Of a DNA stretch of 64,000 nt, positions 17,353 through 26,249 are shown one piece after another. A program made the position numbers and the translations under genes. This DNA is from Rhizobium sp. RU33A (GTDB lineage Bacteria; Pseudomonadota; Alphaproteobacteria; Rhizobiales; Rhizobiaceae). Under the pieces are notes generated by a model. The model saw nothing but the letters and a program-made list of their open reading frames with translations, did not search any database and was not told where the DNA came from. Every line of letters begins with the position of its first letter. Position 1 is the first letter of the stretch. The stretch covers positions 186,001 to 250,000 of the forward strand of contig NZ_FTMQ01000003.1 of assembly GCF_900156055.1 (NCBI RefSeq). The letters run 5' to 3'.

Positions 17353-18268
17353 TGCGAACCCTCGGATCGAGCAGGCCATAGGCGATGTCGACCAACAGGT
17401 TGAAGACGATCACGAACACGGCGACGAGGATGACGGTGCCCATGACGAGGGGATAGTCGCGGTTGAGCGCACCGAGCACGAAGTAGCGGCCGACACCGGG
17501 GATCGTGAAGATTGTCTCGACGACGGCGGAACCGGTCAAAAGTGCGGCGGCACAGGGTGCGAGATAGGAAACGATCGGCAGCATCGCGCCGCGCATCGCA
17601 TGCGTGACGACGACCACACGCGAGGGCAGGCCGTAAGCTTTGGCCGTGCGGATATGGTCGGTATGCAGCGCCTCGATCATCGCACCACGAGTGAGGCGTG
17701 CAAAGACGGCAAGCTGCGGCAGGGCGAGCGCCGTGACCGGCAAGATCAGGTAACGCAGCGAGCCGTCGCCCCAGCTGCCGGCCGGTAGCCAGTTGAGGAT
17801 GACGGCAAACAAGAGCGTCAGCACCGGACCGACGACGAAATTGGGAATCGTCACGCCGACAGTCGCAAAGGACATGACGGCAAAGTCCAGCGCGCTGTTT
17901 TGCCGAAGTGCGGCAACGGTCCCGAGTAGCACACCACCGATCAGGGCGACGAGGATCGCGATCCCACCGAGCTGGATCGAATAGGGCAGGGCCTTTCCGA
18001 TCAGTTCGGAAACGGTGTTGTCCTTGTAGATGAAGCTCGGACCGAGATCGCCGGTGACGGCATTGCCGATATAGCTCAGATACTGGCTGATCAGCGGCTG
18101 GTCGAGTTTGTAGGTGGCCATGATATTGGCCATCGTCTGAGGCGGTAGCGGGCGCTCGAGATTGAAGGGGCCGCCGGGCGCAAACCGCATCAGAAAGAAT
18201 GAAATAGTGACGACGATGAAGATCGTCGGAACGGCGCTCATGAGCCGCCGGAGAACGAAGGATGTCAT
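17345..18268 (-). CDS. peptide ABC transporter permease, OppB type
   Basis: A 307-residue permease starting MTSFVLRRLMSAVPTIFIVV, the standard N-terminus of the OppB/DppB family (first membrane segment about 9-29). Five further hydrophobic segments follow, with the EAA-loop region HIRTAKAYGLPSRVVVVTH near 205-225 and GSAVVETIFTIPGVGRY near the end. It lies 61 bases after the binding-protein gene, across a strong hairpin (18284-18314) that would lower transcription into the permease and ATPase genes. Confidence 0.94.
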   Translation of the reverse strand: MTSFVLRRLMSAVPTIFIVVTISFFLMRFAPGGPFNLERPLPPQTMANIMATYKLDQPLISQYLSYIGNAVTGDLGPSFIYKDNTVSELIGKALPYSIQLGGIAILVALIGGVLLGTVAALRQNSALDFAVMSFATVGVTIPNFVVGPVLTLLFAVILNWLPAGSWGDGSLRYLILPVTALALPQLAVFARLTRGAMIEALHTDHIRTAKAYGLPSRVVVVTHAMRGAMLPIVSYLAPCAAALLTGSAVVETIFTIPGVGRYFVLGALNRDYPLVMGTVILVAVFVIVFNLLVDIAYGLLDPRVRND

Positions 18269-18283
18269 GTCCTGCTCCTGAAA

Positions 18284-18314
18284 GGACGACGCGCGGCGGA
18301 GCCGTGCGTCGTCC
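18284..18314 (-). promoter_or_regulatory. strong hairpin between binding-protein and permease genes
   Basis: A 14-bp stem (18284-18297 with 18301-18314, one G-T pair) around a GGA loop. It has no T run and sits inside the operon, so it fits an RNA-stabilising or partial-terminating element that keeps the binding-protein message more abundant than the rest. Confidence 0.6.
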
Positions 18315-18329
18315 GGTCACGTGACGAGA

Positions 18330-19928
18330 TTATTCAGCGACGCGGAGGAAGCGGCTGAGATGCTCGTTGGCGGCGTTGTCCTGCCAGCCGCTGACGCGGT
18401 CGGAAACCAGCCACAGATTGGCCGTGCTCATCAGCGGAGCGATCGGCTGGTCGCGCATCAGGATGACTTCGGCATCATGCAGGATCTTCTTGCGGGCTTC
18501 GGCATCGCCTTCGGTGTAGGACTTGGCCATCAGCGCGTCGAACTCCGGGTTGTTGTACTTGCCGTAGTTGAACGAGGTGTTGGTGGAGACGTTGAGGCCG
18601 AGGAAGTTTTCCGCATCCGCATAGTCGGCGACCCAGCCGGCACGAGCCACGTTGAAGGCGCCGCCTTCCTGCAGGTAGGCATAGTGCGAGGCCACGTCGA
18701 GGTTGGTCATCGTCACCGTTGCGCCGAACGTGTTCTTCCACATGTCGGCGACAGCGGTTGCCACGCGCTCGTGGTTCGGGTTGGTGTTGTAGCGGATCTC
18801 GATGTTGAGCGGCTTGCCGCCTTCACCGTAGCCGGCTTCCTTCATCAGTTCGATCGCCTTGTCTTCGCGGTCGAGCTGCGACATTTCGGCGAAGTCGGCC
18901 TTGGCTGCCTCGTAACCGCCGAGACCGTCGGGAACCAACGAATAGGTCGGCAGCTGCGCGCCGGAATAGATTTCCTCGGCCAGGAAGTCGCGGTCGACGG
19001 CCATGGAGAGGGCCTGACGGACGCGCACGTCGCTATAGGGCTCCTGGCGGGTGTCGAAGACGTAGTAATAGGTCGAAGCCGACGGCGAAACGCGGACCTG
19101 CTCGCCATAGCTTTCCTTCAGGCGGTCGATCTGGTCGGCCGAGAAGTTGTAGACGAGGTCCATTTCCTTGGCTTCGAAACGACGGACCGAAGCGGCCTGG
19201 TCATCGATCGGGTAGAAGACGACCTTGTCGATCTGGGTATTGGCGGCATCCCAGTGGTTTTCGTTCTTCACGACCACGAGGTTGTCGTTCGGCACGTGGC
19301 TCTCAAGCTTGTAGGCACCGTTGGACACCATGACGCCCGGCTTGACGAAATCCTTGCCGTTCTTTTCGAGGCTTGCCTTGGAGACGGGCAGGGCTGTCTG
19401 GTGTGCCAGAAGTTCGAGGAAGAACGGCGTTGCGCGCTCGAGGGTCACTTCGAGGGTCTTTGCGTCGACGGCCTTGACGCCGATGTCTTCCAGCTTCGCT
19501 TCACCCTTGTTGGCCTTTTCGGCATTCTTGATCGGGTATAGGATGTTGGCGTATTTCGCAGCGGTTTCCGGGTTCTGGACGCGCTGGATCGAGTAGACGA
19601 AGTCTTCAGCCGTTACCGGCGAGCCATCAGACCACTTGGCGTTTTCGCGGATCTTGAAGGTGTAGACGGTGCCGTCATCGGAGATGGTCCAGCTTTCAGC
19701 GGCGCCAGGCACGATTTCACCCTTAGCGTCGTAGATCGTCAGTCCCTCATAGAGATCCTTCAAAATGAAGGCTTCGATGTCGATCGAGGTATTGGCCTGA
19801 TCGAGCGTCTGCGGCTCGCCGGAATTGCCGCGATGAAGCACGACTTCGGCCAGCGCCTGGCTTGCGCCAAACATCAAGGAGGTGAGGAGAAGAGAGGTGC
19901 CGAGCAGCCGGCGCGTCTGGATAGACAT
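18330..19928 (-). CDS. peptide ABC transporter substrate-binding protein (SBP_bac_5)
   Basis: A 532-residue periplasmic binding protein of the OppA/MppA family. A Sec signal peptide covers about residues 1-27 (basic MSIQTRR, hydrophobic core, ASQALA cleavage). The mature part opens with VVLHRGNSGEPQTLD and GEIVPGAAESW, as in OppA proteins, and shows the usual ANFLGLN-type region near the C-terminus (here AENFLGLN). It delivers peptides or related compounds to the permeases encoded downstream. The ATG at 19928 has GGGAG 9 bases upstream. It is the first gene of a four-gene minus-strand operon. Confidence 0.94.
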   Translation of the reverse strand: MSIQTRRLLGTSLLLTSLMFGASQALAEVVLHRGNSGEPQTLDQANTSIDIEAFILKDLYEGLTIYDAKGEIVPGAAESWTISDDGTVYTFKIRENAKWSDGSPVTAEDFVYSIQRVQNPETAAKYANILYPIKNAEKANKGEAKLEDIGVKAVDAKTLEVTLERATPFFLELLAHQTALPVSKASLEKNGKDFVKPGVMVSNGAYKLESHVPNDNLVVVKNENHWDAANTQIDKVVFYPIDDQAASVRRFEAKEMDLVYNFSADQIDRLKESYGEQVRVSPSASTYYYVFDTRQEPYSDVRVRQALSMAVDRDFLAEEIYSGAQLPTYSLVPDGLGGYEAAKADFAEMSQLDREDKAIELMKEAGYGEGGKPLNIEIRYNTNPNHERVATAVADMWKNTFGATVTMTNLDVASHYAYLQEGGAFNVARAGWVADYADAENFLGLNVSTNTSFNYGKYNNPEFDALMAKSYTEGDAEARKKILHDAEVILMRDQPIAPLMSTANLWLVSDRVSGWQDNAANEHLSRFLRVAE

Positions 19929-20011
19929 CGTTTGGAACTCCCAGTTCACGTTAACGGAAAGGGAGAGAAGAATATTCGTGCGAAGGTGGCAAGCCGCATT
20001 TTTTGTGGCCA

Positions 20012-20070
20012 CCCTAATTTTAGGGAGGAAATTGGAAGGCTGGCCTGTGACTTGGCACGAAGATTTCGTG
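20012..20070. promoter_or_regulatory. two small palindromes before the peptide-transport operon
   Basis: CCCTAA-TT-TTAGGG (20012-20025) and CACGAA-GAT-TTCGTG (20056-20070) both have perfect 6-bp arms. They lie 84-142 bases upstream of the binding-protein start, where operators would be expected. No regulator gene is adjacent, so assignment is open. Confidence 0.35.
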
Positions 20071-20126
20071 TGACCGTTTTGTGGCGAAATAAAATTATAG
20101 CGCCAAATCCTGCCTGAAATGCGACA

Positions 20127-20146
20127 ACGCGGCCCGAGGGCCGCGT
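20127..20146 (-). terminator. hairpin after glutamine-synthetase-like gene
   Basis: ACGCGGCCC (20127-20135) and GGGCCGCGT (20138-20146) form a near-continuous palindrome. It lies 30 bases after the stop of the minus-strand glutamine-synthetase-like gene. No clear T run. Confidence 0.5.
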
Positions 20147-20176
20147 CTGCAAGGTTTCCGGTGGCTGGGGAAGGAG

Positions 20177-21535
20177 TCAGATGCGCGGCAGATAGGTCTG
20201 GTAGTCGAAGCTCGACACGGTCCTGAGATATGCCATCGCTTCCTTGCGCTTGGTGTCGCCATAGATGCGCTGGTATTCGGCGCCGAAGATTTGCCTGATG
20301 AAGGCCGAGGCGCGAAAACGCTCGACGGCGGTCAGGAAATCATAGGTCAGCATATCAGGGTTTTCAGGCGCGCTGTCCGGCGTCGTCACCTGGCCGGGAT
20401 CGAGATCCTCGTCGAGGCCGAGCAGGATGCCGCCGAGGATGGCGGCAAGAAGCAGATGCGGGTTGGCGTCCGCACCGGCGACACGGTGCTCGATGCGGGC
20501 GGCAGGGCCTTGGCTGTCCGGAATGCGGATCGCGGTGCCGCGATTGCCAAAACCCCAGTCGATCTTGTCTGGCGCAAACGAGCCCGGCTGGAAGCGGCGA
20601 TAGGAATTGGCAAAGGGCGCGAAGATCAGCTGCGCATCCTGCATGCTCCTCAGCATGCCAGCGGTGATCGACTTCAACTTCAACGGATCGCCGCCCTTGG
20701 CATCGAGGACGTTTCGACCATCCTTGTCGATGATCGAGGCATGCACATGCAGGCCGGACCCCGCATGATCGCCATAGGGCTTCGCCATGCAGGTGGCCTT
20801 GAAGCCGTGGCGGCGGGCGGCGAAATCGACGACGCGCTTCAGGTAGATGCAGTCGTCGGCAGCGGCCATCGCATCCGGCTTGTGCAACAGGTTGACCTCG
20901 AACTGGCCGGGGCCGAATTCGGCCGTCGTCGCATCGGCCGGCAGGCCCATGTGGTCGCAATATTCGCGCACGGTCTCGAGGAAGTCTCCCATCGCAGCCG
21001 TCGCGCGCATGTCATAGAGCTGGTAGCCCTCGACCTCGCCGTTCATGACAAGCGCCTTCGGTGGCATTGGCACGCCGGTCTCGCGGAAATCCGGCTCCAT
21101 AACGTAGAATTCGAGTTCGGTGGCAACAACAGGCGTCAGGCCCTTTTCCTCGAAGCGTTTCATCACATTGGCAAGGATCGCGCGCGGGCAGACGTAATGC
21201 GGCTCACCATCAAGCGTGTGCATGGTGGCGAGCACCTGCTTGGATCCGGCAGGCCCCCAGGGCAGCGTCGTCAGCGAATTCCGGTCTGGCGTACAGATGC
21301 CATCGGGATCGCCCAGCGTCAGCGAGATCTTCGTAATGTCGTCATTATCGTCACCCCAGATGTCGAGCGATTGCGTCGAGGCCGGCAGCCGCACGGTATT
21401 CTTCCAGACCTTGTCCTCGGCCTTCAGCGGAATCATCTTGCCGCGCAGGTCGCCATTCATGCCGACGAGCAGCACTTCGATGCGCGCGGAAGGGTCGGCT
21501 GCGGGGAAATCGGCGGCCTCGGTCGGTGCTGTCAT
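20177..21535 (-). CDS. glutamine synthetase family protein (gamma-glutamyl-polyamine synthetase type)
   Basis: A 452-residue GS-fold enzyme. It has a short beta-Grasp N-domain (to about 110) and the catalytic domain with the metal/glutamate sites ELEFYV, FGPGQFEVNL, the HVHAS segment (GSGLHVHAS) and the arginine loop around RIEHRVAGADANPHL. The FGPGQFE motif and lack of an adenylylation segment resemble PuuA/GlnA-like enzymes that glutamylate putrescine or other amines, rather than ammonia-assimilating GlnA. It faces a class III aminotransferase gene of the putrescine/omega-amino-acid type across a 191-bp gap, which supports an amine-degradation role. GAGAG precedes the ATG at 21535. Confidence 0.88.
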   Translation of the reverse strand: MTAPTEAADFPAADPSARIEVLLVGMNGDLRGKMIPLKAEDKVWKNTVRLPASTQSLDIWGDDNDDITKISLTLGDPDGICTPDRNSLTTLPWGPAGSKQVLATMHTLDGEPHYVCPRAILANVMKRFEEKGLTPVVATELEFYVMEPDFRETGVPMPPKALVMNGEVEGYQLYDMRATAAMGDFLETVREYCDHMGLPADATTAEFGPGQFEVNLLHKPDAMAAADDCIYLKRVVDFAARRHGFKATCMAKPYGDHAGSGLHVHASIIDKDGRNVLDAKGGDPLKLKSITAGMLRSMQDAQLIFAPFANSYRRFQPGSFAPDKIDWGFGNRGTAIRIPDSQGPAARIEHRVAGADANPHLLLAAILGGILLGLDEDLDPGQVTTPDSAPENPDMLTYDFLTAVERFRASAFIRQIFGAEYQRIYGDTKRKEAMAYLRTVSSFDYQTYLPRI

Positions 21536-21726
21536 GAGAAACTCTCGTTGGCTTTCGGGGCGGATTTGGCCGGAGGAACGCGGCAATCGGTGCCTTGCCA
21601 AACGCGTTTTGGACGGTCATGTTCGTAGCCGATAATGTTCCGCCTTTCAATGCGAGGCAAGGCAGCCGCACGGACCATGTTTGGCCGTGAAAGCAAGAGC
21701 TTCTGCCCCGATCGAGGATCCGACCG

Positions 21727-23100
21727 ATGAACAAGCCAGTAACCGCCGTCTCCAACCTCGGTGCCATCGACGCTGCCCATCATCTTCATCCCTTCTCGGA
21801 CATGAAGAAGCTGAATGCGGCCGGCACCAAGATCATCACCCGGGCGGAAGGCGTGCATATCTGGGATTCGACCGGCAAGCAGTATCTCGACGCCTTTGCC
21901 GGCCTCTGGTGCGTCAATGTCGGCTATGGCCGCAAGTCGATCGCCGATGTGGTCCACGCGCAGATGCTGGAACTGCCCTATTACAACACCTTCTTCGGCA
22001 CCACGACGCCGCCGACCACGCTGCTCGCCCAGAAGATCGCCGAAAAGACCGGGCCGAAAATCAACCGGGTGTTCTTCTCCAATTCCGGCTCGGAAGCCTC
22101 CGATACCTGGTTCCGCATGGCGCGCGTCTACTGGAAGGCGCTCGGCCACGAGACCAAGACGCAGGTGATTGCCCGCAAGAACGCCTATCACGGCTCGACC
22201 GTCGCCGGCGCCTCGCTCGGCGGCATGAAGTGGATGCACGAGCAGGGCAACCTGCCGATCGAAGGCATTCACCACATCAACCAGCCCTACTGGTATGCCG
22301 AGGGCGGGGATCTGACACCTGAGGATTTCGGCCTGAAGGTCGCCCGCGAGCTGGAAGAGAAGATCATCGAACTCGGCGAGGAAAATGTCGCCGCCTTCGT
22401 TGCCGAACCGATCCAGGGGGCAGGTGGCGTCATCGTTCCGCCTTCGACCTACTGGCCGGAAATCAAGCGTATCTGCGCCAAGTATCAGATCCTGCTCGTG
22501 GCCGACGAAGTGATCTCCGGCTTTGGCCGCCTCGGCTCGTGGTTCGGACACCAGCATTATGACTTCGAGCCGGACCTCGCGCCGATCGCCAAGGGCCTAT
22601 CCTCTGGCTACCTGCCGATTGGCGGCGTGCTCGTCTCCGACCGCGTGGCGGAGGTCATGGTCAACGAACTCGGCGATTTCTACCACGGCTACACCTATTC
22701 AGGTCACCCGGTGGCCGCTGCCGCAGCGCTCGAAAACATCCGCATCATCGAGGAAGAAGGCCTGGTCGATCGCGTCCGCGACGACACCGGGCCATATCTT
22801 GCTCAGGCATTGGCCTCGCTCACCGACCACGAACTCGTCGGCGAGGCCGTCAGTGTCGGCCTGATGGGCGCCGTCCAGATCGCCGCCGACAAGTCCACCC
22901 GTCGTCGCTTCAAGAAACCTGACGACACCGGCACCGCCGTCCGCAACCAATGTGTCAACGCCGGCGTCGTGCTGCGCGCCACCGGCGACCGCATGCTCTT
23001 CTCCCCGCCGCTGATCATCTCGCGTTCCGAGATCGACCAGGCAGTCGACACTCTGCGCAACGGTCTGGACTGGCTCAAGGACAATCGCGGCGAGGGGTAA
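21727..23100 (+). CDS. class III aminotransferase (putrescine/omega-amino acid-pyruvate type)
   Basis: A 457-residue fold-type I PLP enzyme. The PLP lysine is K289 in the segment LAPIAKGLSSGYLPIGG, preceded by the aspartate motif VADEVISGFGR; SNSGSEASDT binds the phosphate. The N-terminus with HPFSDMK and the IWDSTGKQYLDAFAGLW stretch match SpuC-like transaminases that act on putrescine, beta-alanine or related amines with pyruvate as acceptor. It is divergent from the glutamine-synthetase-like gene, so the two may be co-regulated from the shared gap. Exact amine not determined. Confidence 0.93.
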   Translation: MNKPVTAVSNLGAIDAAHHLHPFSDMKKLNAAGTKIITRAEGVHIWDSTGKQYLDAFAGLWCVNVGYGRKSIADVVHAQMLELPYYNTFFGTTTPPTTLLAQKIAEKTGPKINRVFFSNSGSEASDTWFRMARVYWKALGHETKTQVIARKNAYHGSTVAGASLGGMKWMHEQGNLPIEGIHHINQPYWYAEGGDLTPEDFGLKVARELEEKIIELGEENVAAFVAEPIQGAGGVIVPPSTYWPEIKRICAKYQILLVADEVISGFGRLGSWFGHQHYDFEPDLAPIAKGLSSGYLPIGGVLVSDRVAEVMVNELGDFYHGYTYSGHPVAAAAALENIRIIEEEGLVDRVRDDTGPYLAQALASLTDHELVGEAVSVGLMGAVQIAADKSTRRRFKKPDDTGTAVRNQCVNAGVVLRATGDRMLFSPPLIISRSEIDQAVDTLRNGLDWLKDNRGEG

Positions 23101-23141
23101 GGGGCGCGGCGTCGCCACGTCAATGAGCGAGGAACTGCCCG

Positions 23142-23639
23142 ATGGCGGAAGAGGCAACGAGGAAAAGAGCTACAACTTCTAAGCCAAAGCAGGAGGACGG
23201 CGGATCGACAAGGCTCCCGTCATCTAAGGTTGCCCCCGGCACGGTATTGCTTTCCGGCGGGAATCCACAGATCGCCAAGGGCTATGGAGACGCGCCTGTG
23301 CAGGCCTACATAGCCGCCATGCCGGGATGGAAAAGTGAACTCGGTCGTCGCCTGGATGCGCTTGTCGAACAGGCGGTTCCAAACGTCAGCAAGGCGGTGA
23401 AGTGGAACACGCCATTTTATGGGGTCGAAAGTGGCCGTTGGTTTCTCGCCTTTCACTGCTTTACGAAATACGTGAAGCTCACCTTCTTTGATGGTGCGTC
23501 TTTGGATCCTGTGCCGCCGGGAAAGTCCAAGCAGGAGAGAGTGCGCTATCTCGATATCCGCGAGGGTGATGCGCTCGACGAGCAGCAATTTCTCGATTGG
23601 GTGCAACAGGCCAGCCGTTTGCCGGGGGAACGCCTGTAG
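23142..23639 (+). CDS. DUF1801 domain-containing protein
   Basis: A 165-residue cytoplasmic protein. A lysine-rich N-terminus (about 1-45) precedes a DUF1801/YdhG-like domain containing VQAYIAAMPGWKSELGRRLD and the conserved VKWNTPFYG (102-110) and FLAFHCFTKYVKLTFF. The function of this fold is unknown, although relatives occur near iron-sulfur and stress genes. It follows the aminotransferase by 42 bases on the same strand and may be co-transcribed, though no functional link is evident. Confidence 0.85.
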   Translation: MAEEATRKRATTSKPKQEDGGSTRLPSSKVAPGTVLLSGGNPQIAKGYGDAPVQAYIAAMPGWKSELGRRLDALVEQAVPNVSKAVKWNTPFYGVESGRWFLAFHCFTKYVKLTFFDGASLDPVPPGKSKQERVRYLDIREGDALDEQQFLDWVQQASRLPGERL

Positions 23640-23671
23640 GGCTGCCGTTCGCTCGGTCGAGCACCAAGCCG

Positions 23672-24445
23672 TCACGGCATGAATTGCCCGCCATTCACGT
23701 CGATTGTCTGGCCGGTGATGTAGCCGGACAGCATCTCTGACGCCAGAAAGAGATAGGCGCCGACGCAGTCATCCGGTGTGCCGGTGCGCTTCAAGGGCAC
23801 GCTGCCGGCCACCTGATCGAGCTGACCTGGCAGCGCGTATTTGTCCTGGAAGGGCGTGGTGATGACGCCCGGCGCCACTGCATTGACCCGCACATTATAT
23901 TTGCCGAATTCCAGCGCCATGCCCTTGGTGACGGCCGCGACGAAGGCCTTCGACGAGCCATAGACGCCGGAGCCGGCCGTACCGCCGGTGCGGGCGGCGA
24001 CTGATGTTGTGTTGATGACGAAGCCGCCCTGGACCTTCAAATGCGCGATGGCCGCTTGCGTAGTGGAGAGCACCGAGCGGGCGTTCACATCCATGACCTT
24101 GTCATATTGCGCGTCCGTCATCTCTTCATAAAGCACGCGGGCGATCATGCTGCCGGCATTGTTGATGACGCCATCGAGCCGACCGAAGGTCTTGGCGACG
24201 TGCGCGACGGCCTCCGCCATGGCTTCCGATGACGCCGCATCGGCTTTCACCAGTACGACGCTGCCACCCGCGGCTTCGATGTCGCGGGCGATGGCATGCG
24301 CCGCTTCCGCATTCGAATTGTAGTGCAGACCGACCAGTGCGCCTTGTGCGGCAAAAGCCCGGGCCAGGGCCTCACCGATGCCGCTGGATGCGCCGGTGAT
24401 CAGTACGGCCTTGCCAGAAAGATCGGGAATGGTGAGTGCGGTCAT
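23672..24445 (-). CDS. SDR family oxidoreductase (classical)
   Basis: A 257-residue short-chain dehydrogenase with every classical element: TGASSGIG (17-24), NNAG (95-98), N121, S148, and YGSSK with Y162 and K166. The C-terminal GQTIDVNGGQFMP is typical of FabG-like 3-oxoacyl/sugar alcohol reductases. The length is normal. Substrate cannot be assigned. It contrasts with the catalytically degenerate SDR at 2611-3396. It is a single minus-strand gene converging on the DUF1801 gene. Confidence 0.92.
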   Translation of the reverse strand: MTALTIPDLSGKAVLITGASSGIGEALARAFAAQGALVGLHYNSNAEAAHAIARDIEAAGGSVVLVKADAASSEAMAEAVAHVAKTFGRLDGVINNAGSMIARVLYEEMTDAQYDKVMDVNARSVLSTTQAAIAHLKVQGGFVINTTSVAARTGGTAGSGVYGSSKAFVAAVTKGMALEFGKYNVRVNAVAPGVITTPFQDKYALPGQLDQVAGSVPLKRTGTPDDCVGAYLFLASEMLSGYITGQTIDVNGGQFMP

Positions 24446-24585
24446 GGGCGTGTCCTCCTGTTGTCAGACAAGCTTAGAGCGGCCCCGATGTGATTTGGCA
24501 AGGCCGCTCTTGTCCATCCAGTTGCAACATGACCTAGGGTATTTCAGGTGAACCCAGGCGTGCTCAGTGCTCTACCGTCCGCGGG

Positions 24586-25749
24586 TCACGCTGCAGGCTG
24601 GGCCGTCTGTTTGCGGACATACCTGGAATAGGCCCAGATGATCGCGACCACGCCCACGATCAGCCCGATCGACAGCAGCGGCCTGACGGCGAACCAGCCG
24701 ATCGCAATGACCGTCACGCCGACCACAATCGCCAGGACGAACGAGATCAGACCGGTCCCGAAGCCGATCAGGGTGCCGACGAACGGAATGACGTCACCGA
24801 TCACGCTGTAGATCCGCAGGATGAGGGCAAAGCCGAGGAACAAAGCCAGGATCCCCGCTGCGCGAATGACCCAGCTCAGAATGACGTTGCCGGTCTGGCT
24901 GTCGGCGAACATCTTGTCCGAAGTTTCGCGGCCAGCGGCGAGCAGGAAGAGCGTATAGCCGTTTTCCGTGGTATATTCGGCCAGGCGATCACCGCGCTGC
25001 ATGGCCACGACGCTGACTTCGGGCAGCACGATCTTCTCGAAACGGATCCGGGTGTCCCCGACCTGCGGCGCCTTCTCATCGGCGCCGAAGTAAAGCGCCT
25101 GCGTGACGGCCCGGCCCTCGCCGGGATAGCCGAGCGCTTCGGAAGCCTCGGCTGCTGTTTCAGCGGTGATCGGCAAGGCTTGCCGCGTGCCAGCCGAGGC
25201 GATCTGCGAGCCCTCCACGCTGAAGGCTCCCAATTGCGCCGATTCCACAACAGTCTCCGAGGACGGCAGCCAGAATTCCGGGTTCTCGTGTCCTGTCGTT
25301 TCCTGGAACTCCGAGGAATCCTGGGCTTTTTCGCTCCATTCCTCGGAATAGGTGTAGGTAGTCACGGTTTCTTCGCCGCCGCCCAGCTTCTTCTCGGTCG
25401 TGCTGCTCTTTTCCTCGACCCACTGATACATTTCGACTTTGCGCGCCAGACCAATCACGCCGCTTGCGCTGATCCCCGTATCCGCATCGACGACGTCTGC
25501 CTGCGGAACCACGGCGCTTTCGATATGCACCAGCTTGCCATCGAGCGCAGGATCGATCCGCGATGCATCGGTGCTGACGACGATCGATTGGCCTTCCACC
25601 AGCGATTCATAAGTCGCGACCGATCGTCCTTCGTTCCAGAACAGCGCGACGATTGCCACGATGACGAGAATGAAGCCGAATATGGCCCCTGTCAGCGCCC
25701 CACCCAGACGAGAAAACCAAGATGTCGATGTCCTTGTTACCACAGTCAC
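24586..25749 (-). CDS. TMEM43 family membrane protein
   Basis: A 387-residue protein with one N-terminal membrane segment (about 18-38), a large extracytoplasmic domain rich in Glu, Ser and Thr, and three or four C-terminal hydrophobic segments (about 288-378). NEGRSV just after the first segment and this topology match the bacterial TMEM43/LUMA family, whose role is unknown. I choose the GTG at 25749 because GGGGG stands 6 bases upstream; an open frame from a TTG at 25800 has no ribosome site. A basic tail (RYVRKQ) ends the protein. Confidence 0.85.
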   Translation of the reverse strand: MTVVTRTSTSWFSRLGGALTGAIFGFILVIVAIVALFWNEGRSVATYESLVEGQSIVVSTDASRIDPALDGKLVHIESAVVPQADVVDADTGISASGVIGLARKVEMYQWVEEKSSTTEKKLGGGEETVTTYTYSEEWSEKAQDSSEFQETTGHENPEFWLPSSETVVESAQLGAFSVEGSQIASAGTRQALPITAETAAEASEALGYPGEGRAVTQALYFGADEKAPQVGDTRIRFEKIVLPEVSVVAMQRGDRLAEYTTENGYTLFLLAAGRETSDKMFADSQTGNVILSWVIRAAGILALFLGFALILRIYSVIGDVIPFVGTLIGFGTGLISFVLAIVVGVTVIAIGWFAVRPLLSIGLIVGVVAIIWAYSRYVRKQTAQPAA

Positions 25750-25953
25750 AGCAATCCCCCATTTGCCCAGCGCCCTTGCCGAGTTGCGAGTTTCTAGCAA
25801 GTTTCGTTGCTAGGGAAAGTTCTTATCTTGGGGGGATCGAAGGCGGGGCAGGCCGTATTGGCACATCCTCCGCCAGAGGGATCAGCCTCACTGAGGAGAC
25901 TGATCCGAAAAGCAAGCTTTTCTGCTTGGCGGACCCGTGACGTCGGGAATGAG

Positions 25954-26247
25954 TTAAGCCGCTTTCCAGTCGAAGGGCAGGGGGGCCTCGCGGAAGGCGA
26001 AGCGGTCGAGGTGGCTGGCCACCACGCCCTGATAGGTTTCGAGCTTGTCGGGGTCATCCGTCTCGATCAAGACCGAGAGGCTCGACGCGTCAGACTGCAT
26101 GGATGCTTTTGCTTCGGGAAACTTCACCACGGCCTTGTGGTTTTCCTCGTCGAGCTCGACGTCGAGCTTGTGCGCCCAGTGCTTGCAGAGTTGTTGCAGA
26201 TACTTCCAGCCGTTTTCAGTCGGAACGGTTGTCGTGGATTGTGCCAT
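25954..26247 (-). CDS. DUF2218 domain-containing protein
   Basis: A 97-residue protein of the DUF2218 family, with the N-terminal helix region YLQQLCKHWAHKLDVEL and the ending DRFAFREAPLPFDWKAA typical of the family. DUF2218 genes are often next to siderophore-interacting reductases and PadR/YqjI-type regulators; here the PadR-type gene is 2 bases upstream on the same strand, so the two form an operon controlled by the palindrome at 26868-26887. A role in iron or nickel handling is inferred from this context. No siderophore reductase gene accompanies it here. Confidence 0.9.
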   Translation of the reverse strand: MAQSTTTVPTENGWKYLQQLCKHWAHKLDVELDEENHKAVVKFPEAKASMQSDASSLSVLIETDDPDKLETYQGVVASHLDRFAFREAPLPFDWKAA

Positions 26248-26249
26248 AG

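Noticed and set aside
16159-17403. A 414-codon plus-strand frame opposite the OppC-type permease
   Set aside because: Very rich in His, Asp and Arg, the usual result of reading a membrane-protein gene backwards.
20291-21628. A 445-codon plus-strand frame opposite the glutamine-synthetase-like gene
   Set aside because: Shadow frame; the minus strand holds a full GS-fold enzyme.
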